DNA of 64,000 nt from Lineus longissimus (Eukaryota; Nemertea; Pilidiophora; Heteronemertea; Lineidae): the NCBI RefSeq assembly GCF_910592395.1, contig NC_088323.1, positions 3,348,001 to 3,412,000 of the forward strand, written 5' to 3'. The notes beneath the pieces were generated by a model. It ran no database searches and was not told the DNA's origin. It worked only from the letters and a program-made list of their open reading frames with translations. Both the position numbers and the translations under genes were made by a program. Of the stretch, positions 38,822-50,199 are shown piece by piece. Position 1 is the first letter of the stretch, and each line of letters starts with the position of its first letter.

Positions 38822-41800
38822 TCACGTCCCTTCAAGGTTGACCCTGGAAAGGCTGAAATTTCTGCATCTCATTACAAAATCATTTCGAAATCGAAATGGC
38901 AGTTCTATTTTCCGACCCCTCCTAGTACGGATTGGCGAGACCGCAGGCACAACAACCACAGGCTCGGTTTCCACTTCCACATCCTCCGGGTCAAAGTCTA
39001 TCGCATCATCCTGCCACTCCACTTCTCCTGGTACATCTCTCCCAGATTCTGGAACAGTCACAGTCACATCACGCGGTTCAACAGCAGCAGCCGCTTGCTC
39101 AGTATTTGACTGAGACAACTGCTCAGGCGCCACTTGATCTGAGTAACACGGTTTTAGCCTATTGAAATGCACTACGTACGATTTGCGTCCGCCCTCCAGC
39201 TGAATCTTAAAATTCACGTCTGATAGCACTTTCACTATCACGAATGGTCCAGTCCACGGCTTATGCAACTTCCGACTCAATCCACGCTTGACCGCCGGCG
39301 AATGCAACCAAACACGATCTCCTAACTCGAACTTTTTCCCATGCTTCCTCGAATCGTACACCACTTTCTGTCTCTTGTGTGCGGCACCCAAACTCTCCTC
39401 AACCATGTCAAAAGCCGACCTCATTCTCTGCTCAACATCCTCTGCGTAAGTACCAACGTCATCACACGGCTCACCAGGTGGTCTACCAGCAACGAACGAC
39501 AACGGCGTCACCATCTCTCGTCCCAACATCAACCGTGCAGGCGTGAAACCAGTGGACTCCTGGACGCTAGAATTGTAAGCATATTGAATCATTGGCAAGT
39601 ATTCCACCCAGTCTCTCTGATGATCATCAACAAACTTCGACAAAGCCGTGCAAAGTGTTCTCATATATCGTTCTGCCAAACCATCACCTTGTGGGTGGTA
39701 ACTCGTAGTTCGGGTTTTCAAGATTCCTAAAATCTTAGCAAGCTCAGACATAAGATTCGACTCAAAATTAGGCCCTTTATCAGAATGCCAGCTCCATGGG
39801 ATTCCGAACCTAGTGATGAAATTGTCAACTAAAACTCTGGCTACCACAGCAGCCTCCTGACAAGGTAAAGGATACAATTCTACCCACTTTGTCAGATAGT
39901 CCTGGACGACCAAAATCACGCGATTGTAATCTTTACCAGCCGGAAACGGTCCAACGATGTCCATTCCAATCCTATCAAGCGGTCTGCAAACCAACATGTC
40001 CTGAAGAGGTGCTCGCCTATGAGGTATCGGACTACGACGCCGCTCACATGTCCTGCACTTCTTGATCTGCTCCTTCACAAACGCATCCAAGCCTGTAAAA
40101 TAGAAAGTCTGACGTATACGCCTTAGGGTTTTATGCACCCCAAAATGACCAGCTGTGTTATCAGAGTGTCCCAATCGGAAAATTTCTAATTTCATACTAA
40201 CAGGAACCACTACACGAAGTTCACTACTGTTCTCTCTCATTGACTCCCATCTGTAGTAAACCAAATCATTCTTCAGTTCTAACTGACCAAACACCGACCA
40301 CCAACGACGAAGGGCGAATGAGAACTGGAGCAACTTCGATTTCGGCGGACGTTCTCCAGCTTCCAACCACTTCCGAACAGTCTTTAGGTCACCATCAGCT
40401 TTCTGCGCCTCCACTATACCTGCAGGAGCATCAACATCTATTCTCAAAACACGACAAAACTCAGACTCAGGGCTAGCTAAACTACATGTACGAGTGCATT
40501 CCTCAGCTTCCACCTGGGTACTCAGATCCTCTATAATTGATTCTTGAATGTCACTTATTGGTTCACTAATGGAATGTTCATGCTCTTCACCCTCCTCCAG
40601 GGGATATCTACTTAAACTGTCCGCATTTACATGCTTCTCACCTGGCCTATGCATAATCTTAAACCGGAATGAAGCCAAATACTCCAACCAGCGAGCAACC
40701 TGACCTTCTGGGTCTTTAAAATTAAACAGCCAGCGTAAGGAACCATGATCTGTTCTCAGTACGAACTCCTTCCCCACCAGGTAATGTCGGAATTGCTTGA
40801 TGAAATAAACTACCGCCAGCAGTTCACGGCGTGTGACAGAGTAGTTTCTCTCAGCTTTCGACAAAACCCGGCTGCCATAAGCCACAACTTGTTCACCCCC
40901 AGACTCATTCACCTGTCCTAAGATTCCAGAGATACTATGACCACTAGCATCCGTATCCAAAATAAACTCTTTCCTTGGATCAGGATAGGCTAACACCGGA
41001 GCGGTACACAACTTTTCCTTCAACAATTCAAATGCACGTTCACACTCAGCTGTCCATACCCAATCCACCTGTTTCTTTGTCAATTTATATAACGGGGTAG
41101 CAATCTCCCCAAACCGTAGCACAAAACGACGATAATACGCACAAAGGCCCAAGAAACTCTTCAGCTGGGTGACAGTTTTAGGCCTCGGCCATTCTTTTAC
41201 CTTCTGTATCTTGGACCAAGATGTCTTTACTCCATCCCTACCAACCACATGACCAAGGTACTCCACTTCACGTCTACACAGCAAACACTTCTTACACTTC
41301 AGTTTCAACCCGGCAGCTCCCAAACGGTCAAACACCTTCTGGATATCTGCAAGATGCTGAGAATATGTTGACGAAAAAATGACCACATCATCCAAATAAA
41401 TTATGGCAATCTCCCACTGCAACCCAGCCAAAACCAACTCCATTAAACGCTCAAAAGTACTTGGGGCCCCACAAAGTCCAAATGGCATCCTAGTAAACTG
41501 ATATAGCCCATGGCGTCCCACTGAGAAGGCAGTCTTAGCAGCCGAATCAGGATCCATTTCACATTGCCAATAAGCGGAAGCTAAATCTAGAGTTGAAAAC
41601 CACTTGGCCCCTCTCAAAGCGTCTAAGTTATCAGTAATATTGGGCAAAGGGTAACTGTCAAACTTGGTGACCGAATTCAGTTTCTTGTAATTAATACAAA
41701 ACCTAGTGCTGCCATCTTTTTTCTTCACCAATACTACCCCACTTCTCCAAGGAGAGCTTGAAGGCTCAATCACCCCCTGCTTCAACATATCCTGTACACA

Positions 41801-42840
41801 TTTCTCAGCCTCAGCATACTTATGAATAGGTAACCGGCGCACTGGTTCTCGCAAAGGAGGAGAATCCCCAGTATCTATACTATGTCTGACTACATCTGTA
41901 CGACCCAAGTCCATGTCACCCTTAGAAAACACATGTTCATTCTTCAGCAACAGCTTGTACAAATCAGCGGCCTGTGCCTCATCAAGTTCACCAAGACTCT
42001 CTTCATACAACTTCTGCAAAGGTTCTGACAACTTATCTTCAGTTTCACCAACCTTGAGATCAGTCTCCTGCTGCGACTCAAAAGGTTGTAATATAGCAAT
42101 ACACTGACCTTTTTGCAAAATGTATGGTTCCTTGTGAACATTCATCAGTCGTACTGGTACAGCGTTCTTGTCGACGGAGACCACCGACCTGGCCACCAAT
42201 GGTCTGTTTCCGGACAACGAAAAACCATGATGCACACCTTCCATCATTCCCTCCTGCAACCGCAGCGCGCCCCTTCTTCTAATTCTCCCAGTCAACACAA
42301 CTTCCGACGATGGTGGTATGGTGGTAGTCTCCCCGACAAAAACCCTGTAACAAGAAAATGCCAAGTCAGGTTGGTTATAATGAATGGGCACACACCCACA
42401 AAACAATCGCAACAATCTATGTCCTAAATCCAGGGAAGCTTTCATTGGTGAAAGAAAATCCATCCCCAAGACACACAACCCAGGCACAGCGGCAACTACC
42501 ACTGGCCCTACAAAAGTATGCTGTCTACCAGGACGAGGACTTGGCAAATCCGGAAACTCCAACTTAGCATTAATTTCTCCTAAGACTGGCAAGGTACCCC
42601 CAGATGCATTCAAAATTTCCATATCATATGGCATCAAAGGCGCCCCACCAGACACATTCATTTTCTGATGTAAATCTTCTGAAATAATTGTACAAGTTGA
42701 ACCTGTATCCAGCAAAGCCATGAACTCTACCCCATGCATCAAAATTCTAACATGTGCAGATTGCCCCCGCACATAATCAAAAGCCTCAGGCTGACCCCTC
42801 TCAGGGTTCAGTTCAGAAGAGCCAGCCCCATCTAAAAATG
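38822..42840 (-). CDS. pol: Gypsy pol polyprotein (PR-RT-RH-IN)
   Basis: An open frame of about 1340 codons, in the -1 frame relative to gag and entered by frameshifting. Domains in order: aspartic protease with LLDTGST; reverse transcriptase with FSTLDLASAYWQ and YLDD (41390-41401); RNase H with ILDTDASG; integrase with the H-H-C-C finger (H...H...CRTC), then a D-D-E core containing DIVGPFP, HSDKGPNFES and SYHPQGDGLAERY; and a GPY/F-type end with WTGPFVIVKV. No internal stop was found. The first codon of the longest methionine-style ORF (42772) is GTG, so it is not a real start. The frame is open back to the gag stop. Confidence 0.95.
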
Positions 42841-43917
42841 TGGATTTCCCGTACCAGGTCCAGGATTAGGTCCAGGATTAGGACCAGGATGAAAACCAGG
42901 GCCCAGAGGCCCCTGAGAAGGTCCTGACTGAGGATTTGTGTTACCCTGGGTGGGCAGTCCCTGCTGTTGCTGAGCTTCAAGTTCTTGGTCACGTCTCCTT
43001 TTAAAACAGAAACCCATCTCATGACCATCACGACCACAATACGTACAATGCCGAGCCCTCCTACCAGGGGCTGTACTAATCTGACCGAGAGCAACCAGCG
43101 CGTCATTTAGCTTTTTCGAAAGCGCGTCTATCTGCTTCTGCATACCAGGTCCCGACGGTCCGTCTGCGACACCCGGCCTCGTCATGTTCACCTTCTGGGG
43201 ACCCTTCCTAGCCTCTCCAGGTTTCTCGGCCCTTTGGAAACTTTCCTCAGCCAGCGCCCTAGACAAAGCATCGTCCAAGGTGTCGCAGTCGGCCCGCCTG
43301 ACCTGGAGCCGAACTTCCCTATCGGTTAGTGCCTGAGTAAAGTAGTCCACCGCCATCTCTTCCCGTATCGCCACTCCTGCCGATGGAAAGGCCTTCAAGA
43401 CCAGACGACGGATGTCTGCGGCCAATTGGACGTAAGTCTCTGTTTCAAGCTTACGCCGCGCCGCCAGTCTGGCCTTGAATACCTTCACATCAGCAGGGCA
43501 ACCCCGCAGCCTGAAAGTTTCACAAAAGGTATCGAAATTACATTTCTCAAAATCATGCATGTCTTTGTAAACACGAAAAGCATCGTCCTTAAGTCGCAAG
43601 GGCACAAAACTCATTAGCTGCTCCTCTGACCAATGGTTCACCCTCTGCACAATTCGCACTCTTTCCACCCAATCTTCGAAATCTGTCTTACCATCGTTAT
43701 TATACCAATCCGGTAACACCACCGGTTTCTTATGGAACAGCTCGTCATCGGACTCAGCTGTTGCCCCATAAGGAGTCGAATAACGCATCCGACCAGAAGA
43801 ACCCGGAGTTGCGGGCGGTGGTGGCCCAACCATCACATTCGTCATCTCCTCCTGCATCCCCTGCAGGGCTGTGCCAATCTGCGACAGGAATTCGTCTACC
43901 CGTCCAGATGGGTCCAT
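42832..43917 (-). CDS. gag: Gypsy gag protein
   Basis: 361 residues from ATG at 43917 (MDPSGRVDEFLSQIG). It forms the virus-like particle that packages element RNA. A retrotransposon gag-like core (WVERVRIVQRV...CETFRLRGCP) is followed by a CCHC zinc knuckle, CTYCGRDGHEMGFC, and a Pro/Gly-rich tail. The frame is open further upstream to 43989 but begins there with GTG. The stop TAG (42832-42834) sits straight after five T residues, the likely frameshift site into pol. Confidence 0.9.
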   Translation of the reverse strand: MDPSGRVDEFLSQIGTALQGMQEEMTNVMVGPPPPATPGSSGRMRYSTPYGATAESDDELFHKKPVVLPDWYNNDGKTDFEDWVERVRIVQRVNHWSEEQLMSFVPLRLKDDAFRVYKDMHDFEKCNFDTFCETFRLRGCPADVKVFKARLAARRKLETETYVQLAADIRRLVLKAFPSAGVAIREEMAVDYFTQALTDREVRLQVRRADCDTLDDALSRALAEESFQRAEKPGEARKGPQKVNMTRPGVADGPSGPGMQKQIDALSKKLNDALVALGQISTAPGRRARHCTYCGRDGHEMGFCFKRRRDQELEAQQQQGLPTQGNTNPQSGPSQGPLGPGFHPGPNPGPNPGPGTGNPHF

Positions 43918-44034
43918 GTTCAAGCTAACACAAATATCAAAATTAAAAATAAAAAATTGGCCACTCACCGAGCTTTCCTGATGATCCACACCTAGCGTGC
44001 AATAAACTAAATCTAAATTTATCGGTCAATGCAC

Positions 44035-44052
44035 GCCCCCACGCGGGTGCCA
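44035..44052 (-). other. Primer-binding site of the gypsy element
   Basis: Two bases inside the 5' LTR, the minus strand reads TGGCACCCGCGTGGGGGC. It begins with the TGG expected to pair with a tRNA CCA end. The tRNA species was not identified. Confidence 0.7.
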
Positions 44053-44054
44053 AT

Positions 44055-45286
44055 TGTAACGACCGTCCTTGTGAATGGAATTGTCGTTAATGAGTTCCCG
44101 TCAACCCCTGGCAAAATGAATGAACCTTCACCAGCGTTGACGAGAACCAGAGTTTGTGGGGGTGTGCATTGACCGATAAATTATAAGCGCTAGAATATAC
44201 CCAAAATATGTTTATTATGAACAAACTAGATTCCAGATTTCACTTCACATTCATCCAACCCAATAAACTGCATGGCCAACCAGATATGACCCCAGGTTAC
44301 CCAAATTCCTTCTCACCACACTTGTTCTACCAACAACCCAGAAGCCTAAATTCCCCTGTCAAAACGACATCTAATTGGAGGAGAAATCACCTATTAATCA
44401 AAGTACCAGTCAGATGAACCAAAGCCAATGTAAATCTATACAGGGTGGCCCAAAACAGTTCACCAACCAAGACATGGAACACTCCGAACTAAGATTCCCC
44501 AGAACTTGTATCACCTGGAATCACTTTCTGATTATGTAACTCAAAACCTATGCCAAGCAGGGAAGTCAGAACAAGATTAAACACTATCAAAATCCAGTAT
44601 AAAACAAGTGACATGATCATGACATGTCGGACAGGAATTGTGGGCAACTTTGCCCAGCTTCTTCACACAAAGTTCCAACTCAAACAAACTAAAAGAAACC
44701 TCAGGAAAACCCGGTCAGTCTGGCCATAACAGGATATTGACAAACCCAGCCCTAGAGGCACACGAAGGGGGTAAAATTATAGGTCACATGGCAGAAATAC
44801 GGAACTCGGAATTTGAGGGTTTATACTCACAAGAAAAGCCAAAAGTCAGCAAACGTTCCCATGTACATGACATACATGGTGAAGATTGGGCGTGTCACAC
44901 CATGCAGCGGTTCAGAGAGATGAGACAAAAATGTAGGCTCTACTCAGCCATAGGAACCAAGCAAAATCACAGAAAGAAAAGGTCTACCCGTCTGGTAGCA
45001 AGCGCGCTAGGTATGGACACTGATCAAAGCTAGGGCCCAGTTTTATACAGAAAGATTACCTCATCTCAACGAACCAATGCCTGCCGTAACAGCCAGAATT
45101 CACCAACCCTATTACAAAGTAAGCCACACAAAAGAAGCTAAAATCATTAGCCCAGAACACAAAGGAGACCAACGATCATCACTTGAAAATACCTCAGGAG
45201 ATTACCAAATTATAGGCCCAAGCAAACCAGGTCAAAATTATGACATAACCATTAACCATGCAAGGCCCATAACGACTTCCGTTACA
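44055..45286 (-). repeat. 5' LTR of the gypsy element
   Basis: The right LTR copy, which should carry the element promoter. No difference from the left copy was noticed. Confidence 0.93.
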
Positions 45287-45639
45287 TATAGGTACTTTCG
45301 AGTGGATGGCGATGCTGGGCAATGACTGTCAACAACAACTGTTTTTTGGATGACATTATGTTTTTGTTGATACATACCTGACCAAAAAACTTATCGAAAC
45401 ACGACAATGCGTAGTTTTATTGGGGTTTTTTGGCGAAAATATTCCAGTTTCGTTTTTTAGCCGCCATTTTGTTTTGTCAGTTTGAGGTAAACTTTCATAA
45501 AACTTCCTCGACGACCGCTGATCTGCTGACAACGGGGTGGGCGTTGGCCCGAGTGCGAATTTACAATTCCCAAACAGGATATTCATAAGATATATTTCGA
45601 GCGTTCTGATTGGTCAACAGTAGAGCCAATTAACATACG

Positions 45640-45695
45640 CACATGGCCGAAGTGCACTCCTGAAGTTGGGGTTCGAAACCCATGTGGGAAAATAA
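45640..45695 (+). repeat. tRNA-like fragment (A/B-box remnant)
   Basis: TGGCCGAAGTGC resembles an A box, and GGGGTTCGAAACCC is close to the B-box consensus GGTTCGANNCC. A T-rich run follows at about 45709. It is too short and mispaired for a functional tRNA. It is likely a SINE head or tRNA pseudogene. Confidence 0.4.
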
Positions 45696-46104
45696 ATTTC
45701 AACACATTTTTTTTTCTTTTTTCTTACATTTCATCTTTCTAAAAAAAGTTTTCACTGTTTCATCTTATTCTAATTTTGATACGGCTAGCATTATAGGCAC
45801 TTTCAAAGAACTTTTAGACAATCTTTTGGTCTAACAGGGCGTACTGTTACACCTTTTACAGAACACCACTACACTTTAAACCAGATTAGAATGATATCTA
45901 GGCACTTATTTTTACTTTCATTAACTTACATAAAGCTGAGGAAATTTTGTGAGGGGTGGATTATGGGGATCAATGTTTCCTTTTTCATCTAGAGACAAGA
46001 CCCCCATTGATTTTCCAAGCCATTTCCAGTTATTTCAAATGCCCGCTCGGTATCTGAAAAACAGTTTCTATGTGCCAAAAAAAGCAAAAAAGAAAAAGAA
46101 AGAA

Positions 46105-46190
46105 ATAGCCCAATGGCGGATTCGAACCCACGCCAAAGGATGCCTCCATATCGCTGAATTAGTGCGCGCAGTTAAGGCTACACCACATGA
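46105..46190 (-). repeat. tRNA-like pseudogene or SINE head
   Basis: The minus strand carries GGGTTCGAATCC, a perfect B box, preceded by a poor A-box-like GTGTAGCCTTAAC and followed by a T-rich tract (46070-46105 on plus). The T-stem has mismatches and no acceptor stem closes. It lies about 450 bp from, and faces, the fragment at 45640. Confidence 0.45.
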
Positions 46191-48158
46191 CCATGATCAG
46201 CCAATCGAACTCCGATAATTATTCTAGGTGTCAGGCCTACCTTCATTTTGATGCCATTTTGACATGATTCGATGACATCAAATTTTTGAGCCCTAGTTTG
46301 AGACCCCTAAGGGGCCAGGGTCCCATTTCTGTGATAAAAGTGCAACCTAACCTATTATCTAAATATACACGCGGGTAAAGATTTTGAAAACGAGCCCAAA
46401 TGCTACAGCTTATGGCCTTTGGAGTCTTGAAGTTTGATAGTCCAGGTAAACTCGACCCAATCCGCCGCCGAATGAATGACTCTAGAAGCATGAAGGGATA
46501 CAATGATGTGATTTACAACTTTGCGGAAATACGTCCGTTTTTAATTGTTGATCACAAATGTAAAGCTCAAATTTTCCATTTTTGATTAGATTTATTATAA
46601 AATCGCTGAATGTGAACCGCGACCGTGAAAATGTCGGCATCGAAGCGAGCCGTCCGGGCGGGATTAAACAATCAATTTCTAGAAAATGTGCAATTCGATT
46701 CGAAAACCTTACCGATTTATGAGACGTAGTCATTTGTCAAAAACAGCTAAAACATTATATGGTGAAATTTGACACGAGTTACCCTTTAAACTTGACCCAC
46801 ACCTGATATCTCGCGGACATTACGCGCTCATTGCGTAAATTGGGTCAGGCGGCGCCAGATCAGGAGGATCAGAGAGGATGCACATGTAGTCTACACGAGC
46901 TTCAGTACATTCGATGTCCGCTGTTCGTTGTTTCGAAAGCAAGCTTTTTCGGAATTTGTGTGGCTGAACAGTGTTTTCGGGTCGAAACTTCACGGTTTGT
47001 GGATCGTTTTGGTGACTGGATGTGGACATTTTCCATGAACTTTGTGCACGACGATATGATTCGAACGGAAGTCTTGGACTTTGTGCATGGCGCAGTTTTT
47101 GGTGATCATTTTGGACCGGACCCAGGGCCAGGGCCAGGAGGCAGGCCCACGGTAAGTGATAAAACCATCACCAACTGCAAGTATATCTTTCTTTCTACAT
47201 TGTGTGTTTAAATGCTAACCATCCCGAGTCCATTCGGGACGAGTTATGATAAATTCAACCAAACGATGAAGAAATGCAATCCCTTGGCTTCTAGCCTGTA
47301 TAGGCTATAGGCTATTATATGCAAGTTTCAAACTCTCCCTCGTGGTCCTTGTATGCCTAGGCCTCACTCCTAACAGTATCCCAAAGTGGTTACTTGAAGG
47401 TTCAAAAATTCGATTGGCTTATTCCTATTGTTTGGCTGCAGCAAAGGCCCCTGAAGCCTCATTTTACAATTACATGGTGAAAAAAACAATTTTGTACTAT
47501 CTTTTTAAAATGATGACATCAACGAATGCCATCGAAACTTTCACAGTGGATTATTGAAGACATAGTGAGATTTTGGTTTTAGTATTGATGTTTTATTGGA
47601 AATGAAGACTGTGACAGACATTTCTGTTTTTTTTCTCAAAACTGACCGTTTTTAGTAAAATCCATCTTAAAGGGACAATATAGGCAGCAGCTAGGTAGGC
47701 AAGGTAAAGTTACACCAAGTCGCCAATGATCCCTGGGCAAACGAGGTTGCAGCTTGTTGACCATGTTCATTTGGAGGGTATCCATAGATTGAAACTGTAT
47801 GTGCAAGTTTCATCAAATCAAATCAAATCAGTGTTCATTTATTCATCTTCTTAATGTACAGAGACATGAAAGTGACAAAATAAACTTACAATGCAGTAAC
47901 GGGCAGTGTACTATATGAAACTATACCTAAATACAAGAAGAATTAGTTTTTTAAATAAAAAAACAGGCCTCATTTAATTCAGTGATTCAAATTAAGAAAA
48001 GGTGACTCCTCCTCGCTCTGCAGACACCCACTTGGTCTACCCCTTTCATGTGTCGACATTTTTGTCCCCTATTCCTCTAATATCTTTGATGCATACATTT
48101 CGGATTTATGTCATTTATGTTGACAACATGTGAGAGGCCAAATTGTGTCAAATTATTG

Positions 48159-50051
48159 GTAAGGTAAAATGGGGTAATTGTAGCCCCTTTTCACCTAAAA
48201 CTTAGGATACGGAAGAGATTTCTCAGCAGATTCACAAAAACTGATCTGATCTTGTAGTGGCACATTTTCCAATAATATTGCCTGTAATTCAGAGCAGTCT
48301 ATCTAAAACTGTACAATGCTTCTGAGAGACAATACAATACTTGTGGTCAGGGGTAATTGTAGCCCCTGACTGAAATTTCAAATTACTTGTTTTTTATGCA
48401 TAAGAACACTCTTTTCCACATGTTTATGGTCGTTATTGGTAAGAAAACATTTAGTATTATTATAATCTAGGTTGACGACGTGATTTTGCAGGTATCAAAC
48501 GGTATTTATTGAACACAATAAGTGATGTTCGATGCAATTACTTACCAACAATTTAAACAATATCGTCGCAAATCAGACTGATTTTAAACTGGTGTGAAAA
48601 CACAAAGTTCTATTTATCACCTCTGTTGTACATTACACCTTGTGTCAGACAGCAGCTTGTGATATTCTGAATTGACTGACGGTCTTGTCATGCGCCGTTA
48701 AAAACTTTAGTTTCAGGGATGGGTCATGTATCAATCCCAACTATAGCTGTCATCGCTTAATGGTAATGCAATGTACATGTACCATGAGAAATGCTACTAT
48801 CTAGTCAATTGTGTGGCTTTAACTAGAGACACCAGTAACTTTGAAAATATTTTATTTCGAAATGATGTTAGACAAACTAGTATGAAACCTCAAATGTATC
48901 ATTGTTGGTACATGATAAAAAAATATAATTCAGGTATAAGAATAAAGAAACTTAGCATTTTCATGATGCATGACAGGATATATATTGAGCTATTTATAGG
49001 GGCAACAAATACCCCGAACCAGCTGGCTACAAATACCCCGAGGGAAATCAGAAAATTGTCTCTGAAAAATTTGCTTTTAATAATGACATCAAATGCCGCA
49101 TACAACATTCTCTACACTCAATACTGATCACCTGAACCAAGTTTCAAATACAGGTTATCCTTGCCTATAACGTCTTATACCTTCTTGTACAATTGAAGAT
49201 GTACCATACATTTACTTAGGCACACAAAGGGGTGGGTGTGAATATTCAAGAAATCTTTGTAGTATAAATTCCGCCCTCTCGGTCTTGCCCAGTTACATAG
49301 GATTATTCAAGAACCACTTTTTATTCCTAGTATGAGAGAAGTTAATTTCACGTTTATTGGTTTACTGCTCATCTCAATCATTTGTAAGGGATCATTTGAC
49401 TGAGATGGAAATTGATATCAGGCAGGCCTAATTTCATGGCTAACGCCAAGAGTCGTTTGTGCACCCCCCCCCCCCCCCCGAGTAATGATCATCAAAACAT
49501 TTGTAACTAAATGAATGAGTTTCCCCGCCCACAGACTGTGGCAGTCTGGCCTAAGAACTTTTGACCAATATCGTTGGTTTTCATAACCATGTGACATGAC
49601 ATAGGCAGGCTTTGACCAATATCATTGGGTTTCATTACCATGTGACATGACATAGGCAGGCCTTAACCAATATCGTTGGGTTTCATACCCATGTGACATG
49701 ACATAGGCAGGCCTACACATAATCATTATATACCCCGTCGGGCCTCATTACAATGTCACCCAAAGACGTTATAGGCAAGGACAACCTGCATATCAATGCT
49801 CTGTAACTGTGGAAAATCCATACCTGCAAAAAGTTTGATCCCAGCTTTTTTTGTGCATGTGTCTGATCTTATAGCCAAAGCTCTTACATAACATACATAC
49901 TGTTGCATTATCCAAAACTATTTATGTTTTGATACTTTTTCATATCCATGCTTGGGTTGGCGGAAGAGTTCCATGGTTACCGGAATATAAATCAAAAACA
50001 AGTCAGGGGCTACAATTAGACCGTGGCTACAATTACCCCATTTTATCTTAC
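48159..50051. mobile_element. Terminal-inverted-repeat element, about 1.9 kb, non-autonomous
   Basis: Ends are 27-base inverted repeats (48159-48185 and 50025-50051) differing at one base, with core GGGGTAATTGTAGCC. A second, perfect 18-base inverted pair, TAATTGTAGCCCCTGACT, lies inside at 48354-48371 and 50001-50018. No transposase frame is visible within. This fits a MITE-like or decayed DNA transposon. No target duplication could be assigned and the superfamily is unknown. Confidence 0.6.
49561..49713 (+). repeat. Three tandem copies of a ~50-bp repeat
   Basis: Units begin at about 49561, 49611 and 49662 and share ACCAATATCGTTGG and CATGTGACATGACATAGGCA. They lie within the inverted-repeat element. 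Confidence 0.8.
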
Positions 50052-50199
50052 TTCTACATGTTTAGTCAAGAAAATCTAATTTTAAACACTTTTTTGTATG
50101 CATAACATGATTCAATTGCTAACTTGTGAGATACGACCGTGAGCGTATGCAAGAGTGTGCTCAGTATCCATACCAAACCGCAGTGTCCGTCACCCATAG

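Larger units (their letters stand above)
37388..45286 (-). mobile_element. Complete Ty3/gypsy LTR retrotransposon
   Basis: 7899 bp, transcribed right to left. Two direct LTRs of 1232 bp (37388-38619 and 44055-45286) look identical wherever I compared them. LTRs start TGTAAC and end GTTACA on the plus strand. A 4-bp TATA target duplication flanks it (37384-37387 and 45287-45290). Order from the right: 5' LTR, primer-binding site, gag, pol (protease, RT, RNase H, integrase), polypurine tract, 3' LTR. That order is Ty3/gypsy. No envelope ORF is seen. Open gag and pol with matching LTRs indicate a very recent insertion. Confidence 0.95.
45287..48158. other. Repeat-rich intergenic region
   Basis: Besides the two tRNA-like fragments I see no supported gene. 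A possible orphan first exon ends at 47151 (donor GTAAGT) with an open frame from 46831, but no partner exon was found. At 47675-47730 is a copy of the repeat seen at 26430. At 47815-47940 a (TTTGA)n microsatellite on the minus strand follows sequence that looks like a LINE 3' end. Confidence 0.4.

Noticed and set aside
38822-39165. Plus-strand ORFs opposite pol
   Set aside because: Shadows of the pol C-terminus without motifs of their own.
46105-46190. Functional tRNA gene
   Set aside because: Perfect B box but a mismatched T-stem, a weak A box and no acceptor stem.
46831-47211. 126-codon plus-strand ORF
   Set aside because: Has a GTAAGT donor at 47152 but no recognisable domain and no downstream exon in the right phase, so it is not called as a gene.
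48771-49127. 118-codon ORF within the inverted-repeat element as a transposase
   Set aside because: No DDE/D spacing or family resemblance, and AT-rich low-complexity composition.
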